Assembly: GCA_963769905.1 (NCBI GenBank)
Contig: CAVYNG010000002.1
Location: 806,001 to 870,000 of the forward strand
DNA length: 64,000 bases
From: Bog-756 sp963769905
GTDB lineage: Bacteria; Actinomycetota; Acidimicrobiia; Acidimicrobiales; RAAP-2
Direction of reading: 5' to 3'
The notes below the pieces were generated by a model, which saw nothing but the letters and a program-made list of their open reading frames with translations, ran no database searches and had not been told where the DNA came from. Both the position numbers and the translations under genes were made by a program. Below are positions 23,716 to 32,947 of the stretch, piece after piece. The first letter of the stretch is position 1, and every line of letters begins with the position of its first letter.

Positions 23716-24636
23716 TCAGCCGGCGCGGCGGGTGCGCCGCGGCCGGCTCCACGCCTCGTCGAGGAACCGGTTGATCTCGGTGGTCAGCCGCTCAGGGCGG
23801 AAGCGCAACTCGAGGACGGAGTTGGCCTCGACCAGCTCGCCCTGTGGCAGCCGCCGTGCGAGCTGCTCGGCGTCGTGAAAGGGGTGGATCCGGTCGACCC
23901 GGTGGCCGATGACCAGACAGGGCACGTCGGTTGCCGCACGCTGGTCGACCGTCGGCGCGACCGGCCCAGCCAGGATGCCGTGGAGGACTGCGGCCGTCTC
24001 GACCGGGTCGTTGGAGAAGGCGTTCATGATGCTGTCGACCGGTCCGTTCCCCGTGCGGGGGAGCCGCCGGATCGCCGAGGCGAGGCGCCGGACGGCCGGC
24101 CTCGCGAAGTGGACGGCCAGGAGCATCGGGATGAAGGTGGCGGCCGCGGCGGGGAGCGCCCACTCGAGGACCGGCATCTCGATGAGGAGGCCTTGCACGC
24201 GGTCGGGGTTCTCGGCGGCCATCAGCAGGCTCACGTTCCCGCCGAGCGAGACCCCGCCGATGACAGCGGTCTCGAGACCGAGGTGGTCGAGGAGCGCGAC
24301 CACGTGGTCGGCATACGTGTCCATCCGGTGAAAGGAGGCCCGCCGCGGCTTGTCCGACAGCCCGTGCCCGGGCAGATCGAGCAGCACGACCCGGTTGCCG
24401 AGCTCGGCAAGGTCCTGGGCGAGGCGGCGGTTGAGATTGGCGTCGAGGAGGATCCCGTGCATGAACACGAGCACCCGGTGACCGTGTCCGTGGACCTCGT
24501 AGGAGAGGCGGACACCGCCGGACTCGAACATGCCGACTTCGTACGGCGGCGCGCGGTGTCCGAAGCCGTGCGCTCTCGTCGACCTGCCCTTGGGCGGTGT
24601 CGCGACGGGTTCCGGCAGCGCGCCCTCAGCGTCCAT
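23716..24636 (-). CDS. Alpha/beta hydrolase
   Basis: A 306-residue alpha/beta-hydrolase fold protein. The oxyanion segment is FMHGILLDANLN, the nucleophile elbow GVSLGG, and the late acid/His are likely in VIGHRVDRIHPFHD. The N-terminal 35 residues are low-complexity, and Met at 24531 (MFESGGVRLSYEV) is an equally good start. It overlaps the nitrilase gene upstream by 11 bases when started at 24636, which argues for a two-gene operon. The substrate is unknown. Confidence 0.87.
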   Translation of the reverse strand: MDAEGALPEPVATPPKGRSTRAHGFGHRAPPYEVGMFESGGVRLSYEVHGHGHRVLVFMHGILLDANLNRRLAQDLAELGNRVVLLDLPGHGLSDKPRRASFHRMDTYADHVVALLDHLGLETAVIGGVSLGGNVSLLMAAENPDRVQGLLIEMPVLEWALPAAAATFIPMLLAVHFARPAVRRLASAIRRLPRTGNGPVDSIMNAFSNDPVETAAVLHGILAGPVAPTVDQRAATDVPCLVIGHRVDRIHPFHDAEQLARRLPQGELVEANSVLELRFRPERLTTEINRFLDEAWSRPRRTRRAG

Positions 24637-25480
24637 CGGGCCAACGGTACGTGTCGGGCCGGCGATGGGACAAGACGGGGAGCTGTCGGCGCACCTGTTC
24701 GAGCCGACCGAGGTCGATGTCGGCGATCACGAAGCCCGCTTCGTCGTCGAGCTGTTCGGCGAGGACGTCCCCCCACGGATCGACGATCATCGAGTGTCCG
24801 TAGCAGGGCGGCATGCCCGGCGGCAAGACGCCCACCTGTGCGGCGGCGACGACGTAGACCTGGTTCTCGACCGCACGGGCGCGCACCAGCAGCCGCCAGT
24901 GGGGCGGGCCGGTCGCGGCGGTGAACGCGGCGGGCACCGCCACGACGGTCGCTCCTTCGAGGGCGAGGATGCGGTAGAGCTCGGGAAACCGGAGGTCGTA
25001 GCAGACCGACATCCCGAGGACCGGTGCGGGTTCGGCCTCGTCGGGATGGATGGTGAGCGGTGCCACGCAGAGCTCGCCACCCGCTGCGACCACCGCGGAC
25101 TCGTGCACGGTGGTGCCCTCGAGATCCACGTCGAAGAGGTGGATCTTCCGGTAGACGGCCTCGACCGTGCCGGACGGGCCGACCAGGCAACTCGTGTTGG
25201 AGACCCGCCCGTAGGGATCGTCACCGCGTTCGGGGAAGGTGCCCGCGACCAGCGCGATCTGCAGGCGCGCGGCCAGCTCGGACGCCCACGCGACGGTCGG
25301 ACCCGCGAGATCCTCGGCGTGGGCGCGGAGATGGGCGCCGTTCCCGGCGACCGAGAAGTACTCGGGCAGGACGACGAGTCGGCTGCCCTGCGCCGCCGCA
25401 TCCTCGACGAGGGGTGTCGCAGCCTCGAGGTTCGCCGCGCGGTCGGGGCCCGCGGTCGTCTGGATGGCGGCGACCCGCAT
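24626..25480 (-). CDS. Carbon-nitrogen hydrolase (nitrilase superfamily)
   Basis: A 284-residue amidase-type enzyme. The E-K-C triad is complete: Glu40 in LVVLPEYFS, Lys112 in YRKIHLFD and Cys160 in VCYDLRFPEL. The Nit2/Nit1-like arrangement suggests a short omega-amide or deaminated-glutathione amidase, but this is not certain. MRVAAIQ at 25480 is chosen over a longer reading to 25510. It is the normal family N-terminus, and a -10-like TACCCT ends 5 bases upstream. Confidence 0.92.
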   Translation of the reverse strand: MRVAAIQTTAGPDRAANLEAATPLVEDAAAQGSRLVVLPEYFSVAGNGAHLRAHAEDLAGPTVAWASELAARLQIALVAGTFPERGDDPYGRVSNTSCLVGPSGTVEAVYRKIHLFDVDLEGTTVHESAVVAAGGELCVAPLTIHPDEAEPAPVLGMSVCYDLRFPELYRILALEGATVVAVPAAFTAATGPPHWRLLVRARAVENQVYVVAAAQVGVLPPGMPPCYGHSMIVDPWGDVLAEQLDDEAGFVIADIDLGRLEQVRRQLPVLSHRRPDTYRWPDGR

Positions 25481-25485
25481 GCCAC

Positions 25486-25491
25486 AGGGTA
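25486..25491 (-). promoter_or_regulatory. -10-like TACCCT, leaderless start at 25480
   Basis: On the minus strand the hexamer ends 5 bases before the nitrilase ATG. Confidence 0.45.
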
Positions 25492-25561
25492 GGTCGATCG
25501 TCGGGCACAATGATCGACGGTGCCGGCACCGCCGGTCGGTGCCGGCGCGAGGGAGAGTGAC

Positions 25562-26788
25562 GTGTCGTTCGAGGACTCAGACATCGTCCGCAGCGCCGTA
25601 CGGGTGGAGGGCTTCCGCGACGACGAGTTCAACTACCAGTTGATCCGTGCCCTGGGTGTCGCCGACTACGGCGGGTCCACCGTCGGCGAGTGCCTGTCGG
25701 TCGTGGCCGAGATCGTCGACGGAAGCCCACGCAGCTGGGCGGCCGCCTTCGAGCGACTCGCCCGACGGGTCGAGGAGCGGGGACAGAGCTGCCTCGACGG
25801 GGGCCATCCGGTGAGCGCGCGCGACCACCTGTTGCGGGCGTCCACCTACCACCGCACGGCCGAGTACTACGCGGAGGGTGACGCAGTCGATGCCGCCCGG
25901 ACGGGCGAACGGAGCCAGGCCTGTTTCGCGCAGGCGGCGGCGCTGCTCGAGCCTCCCGTCGAGCTCATCGAGGTGCCCTTCGAGGAGGGCCCGCTTCCCG
26001 GCTACCTCGTTCGGCCCCGGGGTGACGGTGGCCCGCGTCCGACGCTGATCGGCGTCGGCGGGTTCGACTCGAGCGCGGAGGAGCTCTACTTCCACCTCGG
26101 TGCTCCCGGGGCCGAACGCGGTTGGAACGTCTTCGTCTTCGACGGTCCCGGGCAACCCGGGTGCCTGCGCCGCACTCCTTCGATGGTCTTCCGCCCCGAC
26201 TACGAGGTGCCGATCGGCGCGGTGGTGGACCACCTTTGCGCCCGCCCCGACGTCGATCCCGAGCGCCTCGCGCTGGCGGGCGAGAGCTTCGGGTCCTACT
26301 TCGCCGCCCGTGGCGCCGCGCACGACGGGCGGATCCGTGCACTCGCGGTCAATCCACCGGTGGTCGACATGAGCCGCTACATGGAGGCGTGGGTCGGAAC
26401 CGAGGTCTACCGAATGTCGAGAGACGTCCGCCCCGAGGACGTGATCGGTGTTCCCGAAGACCTCATGCCCCGTCAGATGCAGTGGGGCATCGCAGCGATC
26501 TGTCAACGCTTCGGGGTGCCGTCCTTCCACACGTGGCGCGACGCGATGGAGCAATTCCGGCTCGGAGACCGGCTCTCGCAGATCCGCTGCCCGTCACTCG
26601 CACTGGTCGGCGACCGCGAAGGGGACGAGCCGGCGGCACAGTTCGCCACCTTCGTCGAGGGTGTGGGTGGACCGGTCGAGTCGGTGGTCTTCACGGCACT
26701 GGACGGTGCGTCCACCCACTGTCAGGTCGACAACCTGCGGCTCTCCGCGCAGCTGACCTTCGATTGGCTCGACGGTCTGCTCGGCTGA
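25562..26788 (+). CDS. Alpha/beta hydrolase of the FrsA / C-C hydrolase type
   Basis: A 408-residue hydrolase with a helical N-terminal cap of about 140 residues, including AAAFERLARRVEERG and RASTYHRTAEYY. An alpha/beta core follows with GVGGFDSSAEELYF, VFDGPGQPG and the nucleophile elbow ALAGESFGSYFAARGA. The late Asp is near VGDREGDEPA and the His in STHCQVDN. This architecture matches the family of 2,6-dihydroxypseudooxynicotine hydrolase and FrsA-like enzymes. GTG 25562 is chosen because GGGAGAG is correctly placed as SD, whereas the in-frame start at 25520 lacks one. Confidence 0.86.
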   Translation: MSFEDSDIVRSAVRVEGFRDDEFNYQLIRALGVADYGGSTVGECLSVVAEIVDGSPRSWAAAFERLARRVEERGQSCLDGGHPVSARDHLLRASTYHRTAEYYAEGDAVDAARTGERSQACFAQAAALLEPPVELIEVPFEEGPLPGYLVRPRGDGGPRPTLIGVGGFDSSAEELYFHLGAPGAERGWNVFVFDGPGQPGCLRRTPSMVFRPDYEVPIGAVVDHLCARPDVDPERLALAGESFGSYFAARGAAHDGRIRALAVNPPVVDMSRYMEAWVGTEVYRMSRDVRPEDVIGVPEDLMPRQMQWGIAAICQRFGVPSFHTWRDAMEQFRLGDRLSQIRCPSLALVGDREGDEPAAQFATFVEGVGGPVESVVFTALDGASTHCQVDNLRLSAQLTFDWLDGLLG

Positions 26789-26961
26789 CTCCCGCTACCA
26801 GCGGTAGCTCGTCCGCCCCTGGCGCCGGAGCCCAGTCGCGGCAAAGGTGGCGCCGTGAGGACCTCGTTCCGGAGGATCCGGCCGGCGCAGCGCTCGGGGG
26901 GCGCCGGTCCTCGAGGGTGTTGGCCGGGCGCCGAGCGGGTAGACCCCCTGCGGGTTCTGAG

Positions 26962-28326
26962 ATGGCATACGCACTGAGAGGCGAGTCCGGCTCGACGTTC
27001 CACGACCGGGGACAGGCCGGGCGGCTACTCGGTGAGCGGTTGCTGTTCCTCCGGGACGAGCAGCCGGTCGTGCTCGCCCTCCCGAGGGGTGGCGTGCCGG
27101 TCGCCGCGGAGGTCGCGCGGACCCTCGTCGCCCCGCTGGACGTGCTCGTGGTGCGCAAACTGGGGGTCCCCTTCCAACCGGAGCTCGGGTTCGGCGCGAT
27201 CGGCGAGGAGGACGTGACGATCCTCGACCGCGACCTCGTGCGGCGGGCCGGACTCGGCGACAGGGAGATCGAAGCGGTGATCGCGAGGGAGCGCGCCGAG
27301 CTCGAGCGACGCGTCGCGCGCTATCGGAGCGGTCGTCCGCCGGTTGGTGTGCTCGGACGGACAGTGGTGATCGTCGACGACGGCATCGCCACCGGGGGAA
27401 CCGCCCGGGTCGCGGTGCAGGTGGCTCGCGTGATGGGCGCCCGCAAGGTCGTCGTCGCGGTGCCGGTCGCGCCGCCCGAGACGGTGGCGCGGCTGCGGTC
27501 CGAGGCGGACCAGGTGGTCTGCCTTCTCGTCCCGCCGCACTTCGTCGCGGTGGGGCAGTGGTACGAGAACTTCGAGCAGACCTCCGACCGAGAGGTCGGC
27601 GCGGCGCTGCGGGAGGCGGACGAGACGACGGGCAGGGAACCCGGACCGGGCGGGGAGGTGCACGTGCGGGCGGGCGACGTCGACCTCCCCGGCGAGCTCG
27701 TGGTTCCCGAACTCGCATCGGGCATCGTGCTCTTCGCCCACGGAAGCGGGAGCAGCCGCCACAGCCCGCGCAACCAGGCGATGGCCCGTGCGCTCGGGGA
27801 CCACGGCTTCGGGACGCTCCTGTTCGACTTGCTCACCGAGGACGAGGCGGCCGACCGTCGTCGAGTGTTCGATGTGGCGCTGCTCGGGGAACGGCTCCTC
27901 GGCGCGACGGTGTGGGTGCGAGGCCAGCCGGCAGCCGGTCGGCTCCCGCTCGGGTACTTCGGCGCGAGCACCGGTGCAGCGGCCGCGCTCTGGGCGGCCG
28001 GCGCTCCCGGCAACGAGGTGAAGGCCGTCGTGTCGCGTGGCGGGCGACCGGACCTGGCCGGCCCACGGCTCGGTGCGGTGCGCTGCCCGACGCTCCTCGT
28101 CGTCGGTGGCGCGGACACTGCGGTCCTCGCGCTGAACCGCGAGGCTGCCGCAACGCTACGGTGCACCCACCAGATCGTGATCGTGCCGGGCGCGACCCAC
28201 CTGTTCGAGGAGCCGGGGGCGATGCAGGCGGTGGCCGAGTTGGCGATCGACTGGTTCGAGCAGCACCTCCCACGACGGGCAGAGGGGAAGCACCGGGCAC
28301 CGGACGGCCGCGATCCGGCAGGATAG
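26962..28326 (+). CDS. Phosphoribosyltransferase-dienelactone hydrolase fusion
   Basis: A 454-residue two-domain protein. Residues 1-215 or so are a type I phosphoribosyltransferase with the PRPP loop VVIVDDGIATGGTA. Residues about 230-440 are an alpha/beta hydrolase: VLFAHGSGSSRHSPRNQ, nucleophile elbow GYFGASTGAAAA, Asp in VVGGADTAV and His in GATHLF. The same domain pair is found in actinobacteria, for example in a mycobacterial DosR-regulon protein. The ATG at 26962 (MAYALRGE) is the domain boundary; the longer upstream reading is a GC-rich shadow. Its role is unknown. Confidence 0.88.
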   Translation: MAYALRGESGSTFHDRGQAGRLLGERLLFLRDEQPVVLALPRGGVPVAAEVARTLVAPLDVLVVRKLGVPFQPELGFGAIGEEDVTILDRDLVRRAGLGDREIEAVIARERAELERRVARYRSGRPPVGVLGRTVVIVDDGIATGGTARVAVQVARVMGARKVVVAVPVAPPETVARLRSEADQVVCLLVPPHFVAVGQWYENFEQTSDREVGAALREADETTGREPGPGGEVHVRAGDVDLPGELVVPELASGIVLFAHGSGSSRHSPRNQAMARALGDHGFGTLLFDLLTEDEAADRRRVFDVALLGERLLGATVWVRGQPAAGRLPLGYFGASTGAAAALWAAGAPGNEVKAVVSRGGRPDLAGPRLGAVRCPTLLVVGGADTAVLALNREAAATLRCTHQIVIVPGATHLFEEPGAMQAVAELAIDWFEQHLPRRAEGKHRAPDGRDPAG

Positions 28327-28330
28327 GGTC

Positions 28331-28690
28331 GTGATCTTCGGCGCCCATCTGGTGGTGTTCAGCGAAGACGCGGACGCCGATCGGTCGTTCCTGTCGGACC
28401 TCTTCGGCCTCGAGTCGGTCGATGCGGGCGGCGGTTGGCTGATCTTTGCGTTACCGCCCGCAGAGATGGCCATCCATCCGAGCGGCGCTCCGGGAGCCGA
28501 GCTCCACCTCATGTGCGACGACCTGACAGCGGAGATGGAATCCCTCGGCGGTCGCGGAGTGGTCTTCACCGACGTCGAGGAAGTGCAGTGGGGGAGCGTG
28601 ACGAAGATCATCCTTCCCAGTGGGGGCGAGGCCGGTCTGTACCAGCCGCGCCATCCGACCGCGATCGACGACCCAATCCGAAGCGCCTGA
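28331..28690 (+). CDS. VOC-superfamily protein
   Basis: A 119-residue single VOC unit (FGAHLVVFSEDADADRSFLSDLFGL, then ELHLMCDDL and LPSGGEAGLYQPRHP). It is a glyoxalase/bleomycin-resistance-like dimer subunit of unknown substrate. It starts at GTG 28331, five bases after the upstream stop, with GGATAGGG as a close SD. It is probably co-transcribed with the fusion gene upstream. Confidence 0.85.
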   Translation: MIFGAHLVVFSEDADADRSFLSDLFGLESVDAGGGWLIFALPPAEMAIHPSGAPGAELHLMCDDLTAEMESLGGRGVVFTDVEEVQWGSVTKIILPSGGEAGLYQPRHPTAIDDPIRSA

Positions 28691-28719
28691 GCGAGGTCCG
28701 GTGCGAGTTCGGTCGCCGG

Positions 28720-29583
28720 TCAGTGCGACTCGCCTGCCGGGGTCGGGTAGGCGTCGAGCGCGGCGGCGAGCGCGTCCACTCCGGCGGAGGAGGTGTCCTC
28801 GTGGACACCGAGGAGGGGTGTCACCGAGCCCCAGCCGTCCGCGACGATCGCCGCGTCGGAGCCCGGTTCGAGCTCTGCCCGCTCGGCGACGCGGTCCGAC
28901 CCCGAGGCTCCGCGCAGGGTCAAGGTGATCGACCCGGTCGTCCGGTCGAGGGGTGCCCCCGCAACCGGGTCCGGTGTGTTTTCGGGGCGGACCGCCCGGA
29001 TCAAGCCCATCCTGCCCAGGGAGCCATGGCGCAGGCCTTTCAACTTGTCCAAGGGAACCGCTGGGACGTTGAGGTTGAGGACGGTCGCAGGGGCCATGCG
29101 GATGAGCGCGGGGACCAGCTCCGTCGCGATCCGAACCGGTGTCTCCCACGGGATCGGATCGGTGGCCCAGGCGATGCTCACCGCGAGGCCGCGGATACCG
29201 AACTGTGCCGCGGTCAGCACGGCTCCCACCGTGCCCGAATGGAGAGCCGAGCGGCCCGTGTTGAGTCCCTCGTTGACACCCGAGACGACGAGATCGGGCT
29301 CGGGACCGAATCCGCCGATGGCGGCGAGGATCACCGCGAGCGCGGGTGATCCTTCGATGCCATAGGTCGGGACCCGAGCGAGCCCGGGGATCTCGACGGT
29401 CTCGTAGGCGATGGACTCTCGGTCGTAGACGGCACCGACGGCGGCACCACACCCACTCTGGTTGGTGAGCGGTGCCACCACCACCAAGTCGTCGTCCGCG
29501 TCAAGGGTCGCCGAAAGGCCGCGGGCGAGCGCCGCGATGCCGGGGGCGAAGACGCCATCGTCGTTGGTGATCAAGGTGCGCAT
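28720..29583 (-). CDS. surE: SurE, 5'/3'-nucleotidase
   Basis: A 287-residue metal-dependent nucleotidase/survival protein. The N-terminal metal site is MRTLITNDDGVFAPG with Asp8-Asp9, followed by the nucleotide loop PLTNQSGCG and the ligand Asn in VSGVNEGLNTG. SGTVGA is also conserved. It is slightly longer than E. coli SurE because of a C-terminal extension, as in other actinobacteria. It is convergent with the VOC gene. Confidence 0.95.
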   Translation of the reverse strand: MRTLITNDDGVFAPGIAALARGLSATLDADDDLVVVAPLTNQSGCGAAVGAVYDRESIAYETVEIPGLARVPTYGIEGSPALAVILAAIGGFGPEPDLVVSGVNEGLNTGRSALHSGTVGAVLTAAQFGIRGLAVSIAWATDPIPWETPVRIATELVPALIRMAPATVLNLNVPAVPLDKLKGLRHGSLGRMGLIRAVRPENTPDPVAGAPLDRTTGSITLTLRGASGSDRVAERAELEPGSDAAIVADGWGSVTPLLGVHEDTSSAGVDALAAALDAYPTPAGESH

Positions 29584-29744
29584 CGCAGGTGTGCTCTCTG
29601 GCGGCCGGGAGACGACACGCGTCGACGCGCATGCCCAGGTCGTGAGGCCTCGCCTCGGCCTCTTCGCCTACCATACCGGTCGGCATCGGCCACTCCGTGG
29701 TCCGTCACGGAGGCGGACCCTCGACCCGAAGAGCTCGCTACGCG

Positions 29745-30698
29745 ATGACCTCACGACCCCCGCCCGAGGACCAGCGTCCTGCGGAGACCACGGCCGCGAC
29801 CGGCGACCAGTGGGTGATCGGCCACGGGGACCACCGTGCCGTGATCACGGAGACCGGGGCCACCCTCCGCTCGTTCACGGTCGGCGAGCGTCCGGTGATC
29901 GGCGGCTTCGCGAGCGACGAGTGGAGTCAGGGTGGTCGGGGACAGGTTCTGGCGCCCTGGCCGAACCGCCTCGGCGACGGCTGCTACTCCTTCGAGGGGA
30001 TCACCGCGCAAGCCGCTCTCGACGAGCCGGCCGCCGCCAACGCGATCCACGGCCTCGTGCGCTGGGTTCCCTGGCGGATGGTCGCTCGGGCCCAGAACCA
30101 GGTCACGATGGAGTACGAGCTCCGACCGTCGCCGGGTTATCCCTTCACGCTCCGGCTCGCTATCGAGTACCGCATCGGACGGGACGGTCTGGTGGTGACC
30201 GCGACCGCGGAGAACACCGGGTCGGGCAATCTCCCCTTCGGGATCGGCTTCCACCCGTATCTGACCCTCGGGAACGATTCGGTCGACTCGTGGCGGCTGA
30301 CCGTTCCCGCCTCCTCCAGGCTGATGTCCGACCAGCGCGGGCTTCCTGTGCGGAAGGGGCCGGTCGGGGGTAGCGAGTTCGACTTCTCCCGCGGACGGCT
30401 CGTCGGGGTCACCCGCCTCGACACTGCGTTCTGCGATCTCAAACGCGATGCGGACGGACGGGTGCGCGTCGACCTCGACCGCCGCGACGGAACCGGCGGG
30501 ATCACCGTGTGGATGGACGACCGCTTCAAGTACGCGATGGTCTACACGGGCGACACGCTGCCACCGGAGGAGCGGCGCACCGCGCTCGCAGTCGAGCCGA
30601 TGTCGTGCCCGCCCGACGCGCTCCGCTCCGGCACCGACGTCGCGGTGCTCGCTCCGGGCGCCCGGTGGAGCGGTTCGTGGGGCATCACTCCTCGTTGA
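29745..30698 (+). CDS. Aldose 1-epimerase (mutarotase) family
   Basis: A 317-residue beta-sandwich protein that interconverts anomers of hexoses or related sugars. It shows GQVLAPWPNRLGDGCY (conserved NR motif), the catalytic His in IHGLVRW, and the second His in GIGFHPYL. The late Glu is in AVEPMSCPPDA. All catalytic elements are present. The ATG at 29745 is chosen for the domain boundary; the longer frame begins inside the region upstream of surE. It diverges from surE. Confidence 0.93.
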   Translation: MTSRPPPEDQRPAETTAATGDQWVIGHGDHRAVITETGATLRSFTVGERPVIGGFASDEWSQGGRGQVLAPWPNRLGDGCYSFEGITAQAALDEPAAANAIHGLVRWVPWRMVARAQNQVTMEYELRPSPGYPFTLRLAIEYRIGRDGLVVTATAENTGSGNLPFGIGFHPYLTLGNDSVDSWRLTVPASSRLMSDQRGLPVRKGPVGGSEFDFSRGRLVGVTRLDTAFCDLKRDADGRVRVDLDRRDGTGGITVWMDDRFKYAMVYTGDTLPPEERRTALAVEPMSCPPDALRSGTDVAVLAPGARWSGSWGITPR

Positions 30699-30724
30699 CC
30701 ACTGCTCGAGGAATTGACCACCGT

Positions 30725-31459
30725 TCACGGAGCGGGAGCCGCTTCTGGTCGCGTGGTGGGCTGCGCCGGGTTGTCCGGCCGGCTCTCGTCGACGACCGCA
30801 CCGTCGCGCATCGCGACCACCCGGTCGGCATGCTCTGCGACACCTGCGTCGTGGGTGACGATCACGATGGTCATCCCGCCCGCTCCGAGGCGACTGAGCA
30901 GCCCGAGGAAGTGCTCGGTCGAGGCCGAGTCGAGACTGCCGGTCGGCTCGTCGGCGAGCAGGATCTCCGGTTGGTTGGCCAGCGCACGGGCGATCGCCAC
31001 TCGCTGACGTTCGCCGCCGGAGAGTTCGGTCGGGAGGCGCTGGCCGCAGTCCGATAGGCCGACGTCGACGAGGAGCGTGGCCGCTCGCGCCTTTCGTTCG
31101 TGGGCAGAGTGATGGGTCCCGAACATGGGGAGCTCCACGTTCAGGTGGGCCGGCAGCTGGGGCAGCAGGTCGTGGAATTGGAAGACCAGCCCGACCTCCC
31201 TCCGGCGGTACGCGCTCAGGTCGCGGATCTTGGCGACGTCGCGTCCTCCGACGACGACCGAGCCGGAGGTGGGGGAGTCGATGGCGGCGAGCAGGTGCAG
31301 CAGTGTGGACTTCCCGCAGCCCGAGGGGCCGGTGATCGCCACGGTCTCGCCGTACTCGACGGTGAGGTCGACGCCCCGCAGTGCCTCGACCGGCCCCGGG
31401 TAGACGCGGGTCGCCCCTCGGACCTCGATGGCCGGACGACCGCGGTCGGCCTCACTCAT
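30725..31459 (-). CDS. ABC transporter ATP-binding protein (MacB/LolD type)
   Basis: A 244-residue ATPase. Walker A is GPSGCGKST, signature LSGGERQRVAIARAL, Walker B ILLADEPTGSLD, and the switch His is in VTHDAG. The N-terminus IEVRGATRVYPGPVEALRGVDL is typical of LolD/MacB-class exporters that drive mechanotransmission rather than channel transport. It overlaps the permease gene by 8 bases, so the two form a dedicated transporter. Confidence 0.95.
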   Translation of the reverse strand: MSEADRGRPAIEVRGATRVYPGPVEALRGVDLTVEYGETVAITGPSGCGKSTLLHLLAAIDSPTSGSVVVGGRDVAKIRDLSAYRRREVGLVFQFHDLLPQLPAHLNVELPMFGTHHSAHERKARAATLLVDVGLSDCGQRLPTELSGGERQRVAIARALANQPEILLADEPTGSLDSASTEHFLGLLSRLGAGGMTIVIVTHDAGVAEHADRVVAMRDGAVVDESRPDNPAQPTTRPEAAPAP

Positions 31460-32570
31460 GGCTGAGTGCCTTGAGCGGCGAGAGGAACGCGGCCCTCGCG
31501 GTGGGGTAGATCGCGCCGAGCAGAGTCATGGCGAGCGCCGTGAGTAGCGCCCGCCAGAACGCGTCCTGAGTGAAATCGGGATGCAGCACGCCCTTCAGTG
31601 CAGGAAGTTGGGCGAGCCCGTTGGCGATGAGGAACGAGAGCGCGATACCGATCAGGGCTCCGACGAACGCCAGGAGCAGGCTCTCTCCGACGAGCAGGCT
31701 GACCGTCCGGCGGCGGGTCCAGCCGAGCGCCCGGAGGAGGCCGAACTCGCGCGTTCGCTCGAAGAGGGTGAGGAGCATCGTGTTGCCGACGATGACCGCG
31801 CCGATGAGGACGGCGAGCACCGTGCTGCCGTTCACGGCTGCCTGGAGGTAGACGAGTCCTTGGTCGGCTCGCCCGAACTGGGTGGCGGTCCGGATGGTGG
31901 TGAGCTCGGGTAGCGAGTAGTCGATGCGTTTGGCGACGGCAGCCGACGAGGCGCCGGGAACCACCTTGACGAACGCGAGGGTCACCAACCCGGCCACCCG
32001 GTTGTATCCCTGGAGGGTGGGGAGCGGGAACATCGCCCCGGCGTCGCCGAAGGAGTTGCCGGTCGAGAAGATGCCGGTCACCGTGTTCCAGCGTTGGAGG
32101 GCGTAGAAGCGGTCGCCGACGTGGAGTCCGAAGTTGCTCGCGGCTCGCCATCCGAGCAGGACTTCGTTCGTCGCCGTCTCCGCGTAGGGCTGCCCGGCCA
32201 GGACCTTGACGCCGAAGTTGGCGAGATCACCGGGATTGATGCCGATCTCGATGAAGACGGGGTTGTCGGCGTTCAGCTTCTCGGTCTCGACCAGCACCCC
32301 GATTGCGCTCGCGACTCCGGCCGTGGACTTGATACGGGTGAGCTCACTCTCGTCGATCGTGCTCGAGAGCAGGCTCGACGCGCCCTTCTGCGCGACGGTG
32401 AAATCGGCCTTGCCGACCGAGATGATTGCGGTTGCCGACTGCTCGAGCCCGTTGCTCGTGACATCGATGGTGACGACCGCCATGACTGCGATGGCCACCG
32501 CGAAGGCGAGGCCGAGCGAACGCGCCTTTCTCGACCAGACGTTGCGGAGGATGAGGCCGACGAATTCCAC
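31452..32570 (-). CDS. ABC transporter permease, FtsX/MacB type
   Basis: A 372-residue permease with one N-terminal membrane helix (about residues 15-35), a large extracytoplasmic MacB-PCD-like domain, then three C-terminal helices with the FtsX signature LFERTREFGLLRALGWTRRR. This four-helix topology acts on membrane proteins, lipoproteins, peptides or lipids instead of forming a pore. It is coupled to the ATPase gene downstream. The start is GTG 32570. The neighbouring divergent lipoprotein gene might be a partner, but this is conjecture. Confidence 0.92.
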   Translation of the reverse strand: MEFVGLILRNVWSRKARSLGLAFAVAIAVMAVVTIDVTSNGLEQSATAIISVGKADFTVAQKGASSLLSSTIDESELTRIKSTAGVASAIGVLVETEKLNADNPVFIEIGINPGDLANFGVKVLAGQPYAETATNEVLLGWRAASNFGLHVGDRFYALQRWNTVTGIFSTGNSFGDAGAMFPLPTLQGYNRVAGLVTLAFVKVVPGASSAAVAKRIDYSLPELTTIRTATQFGRADQGLVYLQAAVNGSTVLAVLIGAVIVGNTMLLTLFERTREFGLLRALGWTRRRTVSLLVGESLLLAFVGALIGIALSFLIANGLAQLPALKGVLHPDFTQDAFWRALLTALAMTLLGAIYPTARAAFLSPLKALSHE

Positions 32571-32947
32571 TCAACGCTCACCGGGCCTTCGGCGCCGACG
32601 GCTGCCCGCTCGTCGTCGCGAAGGTGGCCGGCCGGGGAGCCCCGCACACAGGCCGAGCGACGATCGAGTCGAATGCCGCGCGGAGCTTGGCAGGCGGTGC
32701 ACACCGTCAGCCTGGTCGCGGGCGCGGACGACCGCAAGAGTTCGACGTCACCTCGGGTGCCAGGCCCGTCGCGAGGTGGCCGGGCCCTGTGGGGTCGCGA
32801 TCCCCGGGACTGGTGTGAACTCTCTCGGCGCCACGACGGAATACGGCGCCGACGTACGGGTAGGAGAACGTGGCGTTACCATCTCGTGCCGGCCACCACG
32901 CAGTTGCCTTCCGGTCGGCACGGCGGTGGAGTGCGGGAGGCGGTCAG
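32571..32947. other. 377-bp divergent intergenic region, no gene found
   Basis: This lies between the permease and lipoprotein starts. I see no conserved ORF, tRNA or riboswitch. A small AACG-TGG-CGTT palindrome near 32867-32877, overlapping a possible -10 TACCAT (32877-32882), may belong to the lipoprotein promoter. GC content stays high. Confidence 0.4.

Noticed and set aside
32571..32947. Search for a riboswitch or small RNA gene (also 48180-48383)
   Set aside because: I could not match these to any known aptamer consensus on either strand; only a short palindrome and a possible -10 were found.
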